From Bryobacter aggregatus MPL3 (GTDB lineage: Bacteria > Acidobacteriota > Terriglobia > Bryobacterales > Bryobacteraceae): a DNA stretch of 64,000 nt. Positions 60,505 to 64,000 of this stretch are shown one piece after another; position 1 is the first letter of the stretch, and each line of letters opens with the position of its first letter. A program made the position numbers and the translations under genes. The stretch spans positions 1,240,001 to 1,304,000 of the forward strand of contig NZ_JNIF01000004.1 of assembly GCF_000702445.1 (NCBI RefSeq), in the 5' to 3' direction. Under the pieces are notes generated by a model. The model was not told the origin of the DNA. It was given only the letters and a program-made list of their open reading frames with translations, and searched no databases.

Positions 60505-60669
60505 AGGAGAAGACATCTCGTCCATGGCGAAGGAGGGGGGAGGATTTTCACGAGGCAGTCAATCGCGGTGAAAGTAAAACTTCCGTCGACGAAGACTTGA
60601 GGATTCAAGATTGCCACTGCGTATCGCCAAGGCCTCCTGCCGAATTCATCGCTTGTTTTTTTTAATACC

Positions 60670-60685
60670 GTTCCATCGAATGAAC
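60670..60685. promoter_or_regulatory. GTTC-N8-GAAC dyad upstream of the creatininase-family gene
   Basis: gttccatcgaatgaac is an exact copy, flanked by C and G so that the arms extend to CGTTC/GAACG. It lies 53 bases before the start. The 234-bp gap 60505-60738 otherwise holds a run of nine T bases (60655-60663) and no gene. Confidence 0.5.
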
Positions 60686-60738
60686 GTCGATTCTGATCGG
60701 AGCAATCAACAACCGCCACATCGTTTACCATCTCCACG

Positions 60739-61521
60739 ATGCTTCTCGAAAATGCCACTTGGCCAGAGGTCGCCGCGCTCCCCCGCAACACCATCGTCGT
60801 TGCACCCTTTGGAGCGATGGAGCAACACGGCCCGCACCTACCCTTTCAAACAGATGCCCGCATCGCAACCGAACTTGTCCAGCGCCTCGACCAAGCGGTA
60901 GACGGCAGCGCCTTGATCCTGCCTGTCCAATGGGCTGGCTATTCGCCGCACCATATGGACTTTGCAGGCTCCATCACACTCACTGCGGAAACTTACATTC
61001 GTGTGGCGGTGGAGATTGCCAGCTCCCTCGCACACGCTGGATTCCATCGCTTCCTTTTGTTAAACGCGCATGGCGGCAATCGTGCGATTCTCGACGTCGC
61101 CGCCACGGAACTCCGCTTCCAGTTCCCTCAAGCCAGCTTCGTCACTGCCACGTATTGGAATGTAGCGCGTGCAGAGATCCAGGGACTTCGCGAATCCTCT
61201 GAGGGCGGCATGGGACATGCCTGTGAACTTGAAACGTCAATACTCCTTGCCATCTCCAAGCACAATGTCAGGCTGGAGTTGGCGCAGCCGGACGGAGCCT
61301 GGCCTTGCTCCGATTTCCTCGCACATGACATGCTCGGCAGCTCACAGATCGGCATCGCATCCGCCTTCTCGGAATTCACAAAGTCGGGTACAAACGGTGA
61401 CCCTCGCACCGCCACTGCAGCGAAGGGAGAACAGTTCCTGAATGCAATTACCGGACGACTCGCTTTACTTCTCCGCCAATACCAATCGGGAGAATTGCTC
61501 CTCACTAAGTCCGTGCGTTAA
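60739..61521 (+). CDS. Creatininase-family amidohydrolase
   Basis: The 260-residue protein has the creatininase/creatinine-amidohydrolase metal motifs. The Glu and His lie in GAMEQHGPHLPFQTDARIA, the Asp-containing segment follows, NAHGGNRAIL comes later, and the last Glu is in GHACELETS (most relatives read HAGExETS). Members open cyclic amides such as creatinine or hydrolyse formamide-type bonds in purine-like or mycofactocin precursors. An amide substrate would fit the neighbouring dimethylformamidase-like genes. The exact substrate is not assignable. Confidence 0.92.
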   Translation: MLLENATWPEVAALPRNTIVVAPFGAMEQHGPHLPFQTDARIATELVQRLDQAVDGSALILPVQWAGYSPHHMDFAGSITLTAETYIRVAVEIASSLAHAGFHRFLLLNAHGGNRAILDVAATELRFQFPQASFVTATYWNVARAEIQGLRESSEGGMGHACELETSILLAISKHNVRLELAQPDGAWPCSDFLAHDMLGSSQIGIASAFSEFTKSGTNGDPRTATAAKGEQFLNAITGRLALLLRQYQSGELLLTKSVR

Positions 61522-61620
61522 TACCCCAGCAAGATGAGCCATCACTCTCCGGCGTGGTGAGCTCAAAAGCCGGGAACGCGCGTCCTCGACGAACGCGCGA
61601 CTCCTGGCCATCGACAATCC

Positions 61621-62334
61621 CTACAAGACACCATACTTCTTATAGACATCTGCAAGATATAGGCCACGCATCAGCTCATCGCGACTGTGGTTTTCGCGGT
61701 TCATCTTATCGGTCGCCCGGGTAATCACTTCACTCACAATAGCCGCAGGAACCACCACCACTCCATCAAAGTCGGCAAAAACAAGATCGCCTGGCCACAC
61801 CGAAATCTCACCACATTCGATGGGCACATTGTAATCCGTCACCACGCCTCGCCCCATCGAGTCCACCGGCTTGATGCCAGTCGCAAATACCGGAAACTTC
61901 AGTTCTTGGATCTTGATCACATCGCGGACCAGGCCACCGATGATCGCCCCACGCGCACCACGAGCTTTCGACGCCGTAGACAGGAGCTCTCCCCAAGGTG
62001 CATTTCGCTCCGAGTCCCCCGTACTGACAACAACAACCTCACCCGGCAAGAGACTGTCTATCGCCTCAATCTCCAGCCCGTAGGGGTCTTCCGGGATTTC
62101 AAATACATCCATGCACTGCACGGTCCGTGCCCAGCCGGCACAGCGGAAGGTAGGATCAAGTGGCCTAAAATCCTTCCGCATCGCCTGGTCGCGATACCCC
62201 ATCTCGTCCAGTGAGTCCGACACAACGGCGGTATACAATTTCGCCTCAATGTGAGCAAACAGTTCTAAATCCTTGGCGCTCGCGGCCTCTCTAACAATGC
62301 GGCTCGGTGAAGTCGTTACCAATTCTTTCTCCAC
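61621..62334 (-). CDS. RraA-family protein (HMG aldolase/oxaloacetate decarboxylase-like)
   Basis: GTG 62334 is preferred because it lies just after AAAGGAGG, whereas ATG 62349 lies upstream of that site. It gives 237 residues. The family motifs GGLVRDVIKI and DFDGVVVVPAAIV carry the Arg and Asp used by 4-hydroxy-4-methyl-2-oxoglutarate aldolases and oxaloacetate decarboxylases. The name RraA (RNase E inhibitor) reflects E. coli only. Here a role in cleaving a 2-oxo acid from the catabolic pathway is more likely. It is the only minus-strand gene within 58.3-64 kb, divergent from the second enolase-superfamily gene. Confidence 0.9.
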   Translation of the reverse strand: MEKELVTTSPSRIVREAASAKDLELFAHIEAKLYTAVVSDSLDEMGYRDQAMRKDFRPLDPTFRCAGWARTVQCMDVFEIPEDPYGLEIEAIDSLLPGEVVVVSTGDSERNAPWGELLSTASKARGARGAIIGGLVRDVIKIQELKFPVFATGIKPVDSMGRGVVTDYNVPIECGEISVWPGDLVFADFDGVVVVPAAIVSEVITRATDKMNRENHSRDELMRGLYLADVYKKYGVL

Positions 62335-62433
62335 GTCGCCTCCTTTCATGCTCGATACCCTGTCGCGGTTAGGTTCAGGATACGAGACCCCTGCAAGATT
62401 CGAACTTCATGCCAAGCCCGCTCGGTCGAATCT

Positions 62434-62449
62434 GTTCAATTCACCGAAC
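62434..62449. promoter_or_regulatory. GTTC-N8-GAAC dyad between the RraA and second enolase-superfamily genes
   Basis: gttcaattcaccgaac is an exact copy of the dyad in the divergent region. It is about 100 bases from the RraA start and 54 bases from the enolase-superfamily start, close to the 53- and 54-base spacing seen at two other genes. Confidence 0.5.
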
Positions 62450-62503
62450 CAGCGGCCAAAGCCAGGTCAGAGTGCTGCCAGCGACGGCCTACAATCGGTG
62501 ATT

Positions 62504-63604
62504 GTGACACAGCAAAATGAAATCTGCGCCATTGAAGTAAGTCGGGTTTCCCAGGTCGTCCGGCGAGACCTCGCGATCATCAGCGCCGCCGGCTCGCAAC
62601 CGGAATCCCACTACATCGTCGTCTCCGTCCATACGAAAACGGGGCACACAGGCTACGGAGAAGCAACCGTAGTACCCGCCTGGAGTGGCGAGAGTCAAGA
62701 CAGTGCAGCCAGCATTGTCAATCAGCTTCTCGCCCCGCTGCTGATCGGCGAAGACCCCACTCACGTCGCAGCACTTGCCGATAAAATGGACCGCTACCTT
62801 ATCGGGAACCCCTTCACCAAATGTGCCCTCGAAATGGCCTTGCTCGATGTCAGTGGAAAGATCCTCGGCGTGCCTGTCGTCACTCTCCTCGGCGGCCCGC
62901 GCCGCGCTCCGGAGATTGGATTGAAGTTCTCGATCGGCGCATTCTCCCCGCAGGAAGCCGCCCGTGTCGCCCTCCATGCCAAGTCGATCGGGCTCAAGGC
63001 CGTCAAGGTGAAGGTAGGCCTCGACGTCGCAGGCGACATCGCTCGTGTCACTGCTGTTCGAGAAGCACTGGGCGATGACTTCCGCATTGCTGTGGATGGC
63101 AATGGAGGCTGGCTGGAAAATGACGCCCTTCTCGCACTGCCTCATCTTGAAGCACTGAAGGTCAATTGCATCGAGCAACCTCTCCGCCGCGGCGACTTCC
63201 GCAATTGTGCCCGCCTCCGCGAGCGCACCCATATCCCACTCATGCTCGACGAATCTGTATTCACCAGACAGGATGCCATGGAGGCGATCCGGCAGGAAGC
63301 CTGCGATATCATCAGCGTCTATCCCGGAAAGAATGGCGGCATCACTCGCTCCCTGGAGATTGCGCAGATGGCCGCCGTGGCCGGCTTGCGCTGCACCATC
63401 GGGAGCAATCTCGAAATGGATCTTGGGTCGGCCGCCATGCTGCATGTCGCCGCTGCGCTTCCGTCGTTGGCCAGCGCCGTCGATCACGACATCATCGGTC
63501 CGCTCTACTACGACGAACATTTCACCTCTTCTCCGATTCAGTTCCGGAACGGGTGTGCAGTTCTTCCGGATGGTCCCGGCCTTGGAGTTGACTTCAAGCC
63601 TTGA
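62504..63604 (+). CDS. Enolase-superfamily enzyme (muconate-lactonizing/epimerase subgroup)
   Basis: The start is taken as GTG 62504 (GTG 62498 is also possible). Longer in-frame starts back to 62273 would overlap the divergent RraA gene and the putative operator. The 366-residue product has a capping domain and a TIM barrel with the KxK base motif (KAVKVKVGLD). The magnesium ligands lie in AVDGNGGW, CIEQPL and MLDESV, and the second lysine is in YPGKNGGITRSL. Two opposed lysines mark the MLE subgroup (cycloisomerases, o-succinylbenzoate synthase, dipeptide or N-acylamino acid epimerases). It is thus chemically distinct from the gene at 41238. Confidence 0.88.
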   Translation: MTQQNEICAIEVSRVSQVVRRDLAIISAAGSQPESHYIVVSVHTKTGHTGYGEATVVPAWSGESQDSAASIVNQLLAPLLIGEDPTHVAALADKMDRYLIGNPFTKCALEMALLDVSGKILGVPVVTLLGGPRRAPEIGLKFSIGAFSPQEAARVALHAKSIGLKAVKVKVGLDVAGDIARVTAVREALGDDFRIAVDGNGGWLENDALLALPHLEALKVNCIEQPLRRGDFRNCARLRERTHIPLMLDESVFTRQDAMEAIRQEACDIISVYPGKNGGITRSLEIAQMAAVAGLRCTIGSNLEMDLGSAAMLHVAAALPSLASAVDHDIIGPLYYDEHFTSSPIQFRNGCAVLPDGPGLGVDFKP

Positions 63605-63649
63605 CGATTGGTCACCACGATGAGTGCTATCGAGTCACGAGGAAAACAA

Positions 63650-64000
63650 GTGAAAGCCATCGGCTACATATCAGATGAAGAAGATCTGGCGATCCCAGGA
63701 GTCGCCGTCGAGATTGAGTCGCTGCACAGCGGCACGATCACTCTCCTGAGCTCTTCGCCACGCGGCGCACTCTACACCGACCTGCCAGAAGGCCGTTACC
63801 GGATCACCTTCGCAAAAGATGGCTACGGTTCTAAGTGGGTGGAATGCGAGATCGGCGCGGTGCCCCAACGCTTCCGCCTTCTTCGCGATCATTTGGCCGG
63901 CTATATGTGGCCCAAATGGCTCCGCACAGGCGAGAAGTCAGAGATCCGTGTACACAGCCCTGAGCAATATCAGCTCACACTCTGGCGCTATGGACTCAAG
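63650..64000 (+). CDS. N,N-dimethylformamidase beta-subunit-like protein, 3' end outside window
   Basis: GTG 63650 follows GAGGA by a normal distance and gives MKAIGYISDEEDLAIPGV, matching the start of the related protein at 38683. An ATG at 63620 would add ten residues. The 117 visible residues comprise the regulatory-like beta-sandwich (GALYTDLPEGRYRITFAKDG) and the start of the main fold (LAGYMWPKWLRTGEKSEIRVHS). Segments such as MWPKWLRTGE and LTLWRYG parallel the first copy. The catalytic part lies beyond the window. Confidence 0.85.
   Translation, partial: MKAIGYISDEEDLAIPGVAVEIESLHSGTITLLSSSPRGALYTDLPEGRYRITFAKDGYGSKWVECEIGAVPQRFRLLRDHLAGYMWPKWLRTGEKSEIRVHSPEQYQLTLWRYGLK

Noticed and set aside
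59727-60665. Plus-strand frame of 312 codons overlapping the MFS gene and the following gap
   Set aside because: It is a frame-shifted shadow of the MFS gene, and its tail in the gap has no family resemblance.

Overview
The window looks like a chromosome segment of an Acidobacteriota bacterium, most likely of the Solibacter/Bryobacter type (order Bryobacterales). The evidence is the kind of genes present: a protein with the Solibacter-type C-terminal domain (TIGR03437-like), an Oar-like TonB receptor with an N-terminal carboxypeptidase-regulatory domain, two c-type-cytochrome/DUF1549/DUF1553 proteins each paired with a Tat-exported DUF1501 protein, and many secreted hydrolases. This assignment rests on family recognition and not on a marker-gene search. 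No rRNA, tRNA, CRISPR array, insertion sequence or prophage was seen.

Layout, 1-21 kb (mostly core genes). The 5' part of a B12-dependent ribonucleotide reductase gene (nrdJ) lies on the minus strand behind a pair of NrdR-box-like sites. It is divergent from a secreted gamma-glutamyltransferase. A tightly packed five-gene minus-strand operon follows: short Omp85-type outer membrane protein, DUF4390 protein, NtrY-like kinase, NtrX-like sigma-54 regulator, and two-lobed retropepsin-like protease. Next come a small secreted protein of unknown function and a large secreted propeller-like protein. rpoB and rpoC then run on the minus strand with their own sigma-70-type promoter and a structured leader, and without rplJ/rplL upstream. 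RpoB carries an extra cysteine-rich zinc-ribbon-like insertion.

21-41 kb (mixed). A translationally coupled trio encodes a GH43-like protein, a LOG-family protein and a thermonuclease. A four-gene run encodes an M20 amidohydrolase, a META-domain protein, a MoaD/ThiS-like carrier and a BNR propeller. These are followed by an ankyrin protein, a small coiled-coil protein, an RND efflux pair, a baeRF-type protein, an alpha/beta hydrolase lacking its nucleophile serine beside a heparanase-like GH79 enzyme, and a YeaO/AraC/RclC-like trio.

38.7-64 kb (accessory catabolic region). This stretch begins and ends with two related N,N-dimethylformamidase-beta-like genes. Between them lie two IclR regulators, two enolase-superfamily enzymes, two cytochrome-DUF1549/1553 plus DUF1501 pairs, a pre-peptidase-domain protein, a TonB receptor, an S9 peptidase, an amidohydrolase-2, an MFS transporter, a creatininase-family amidase and an RraA-family protein. 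Four intergenic regions here carry an exact GTTC-N8-GAAC dyad and a fifth carries a one-mismatch copy next to an iclR gene, which suggests one regulon. The natural working model is uptake and breakdown of an unknown amide- or sugar-acid-containing compound. The substrate cannot be read from the sequence.
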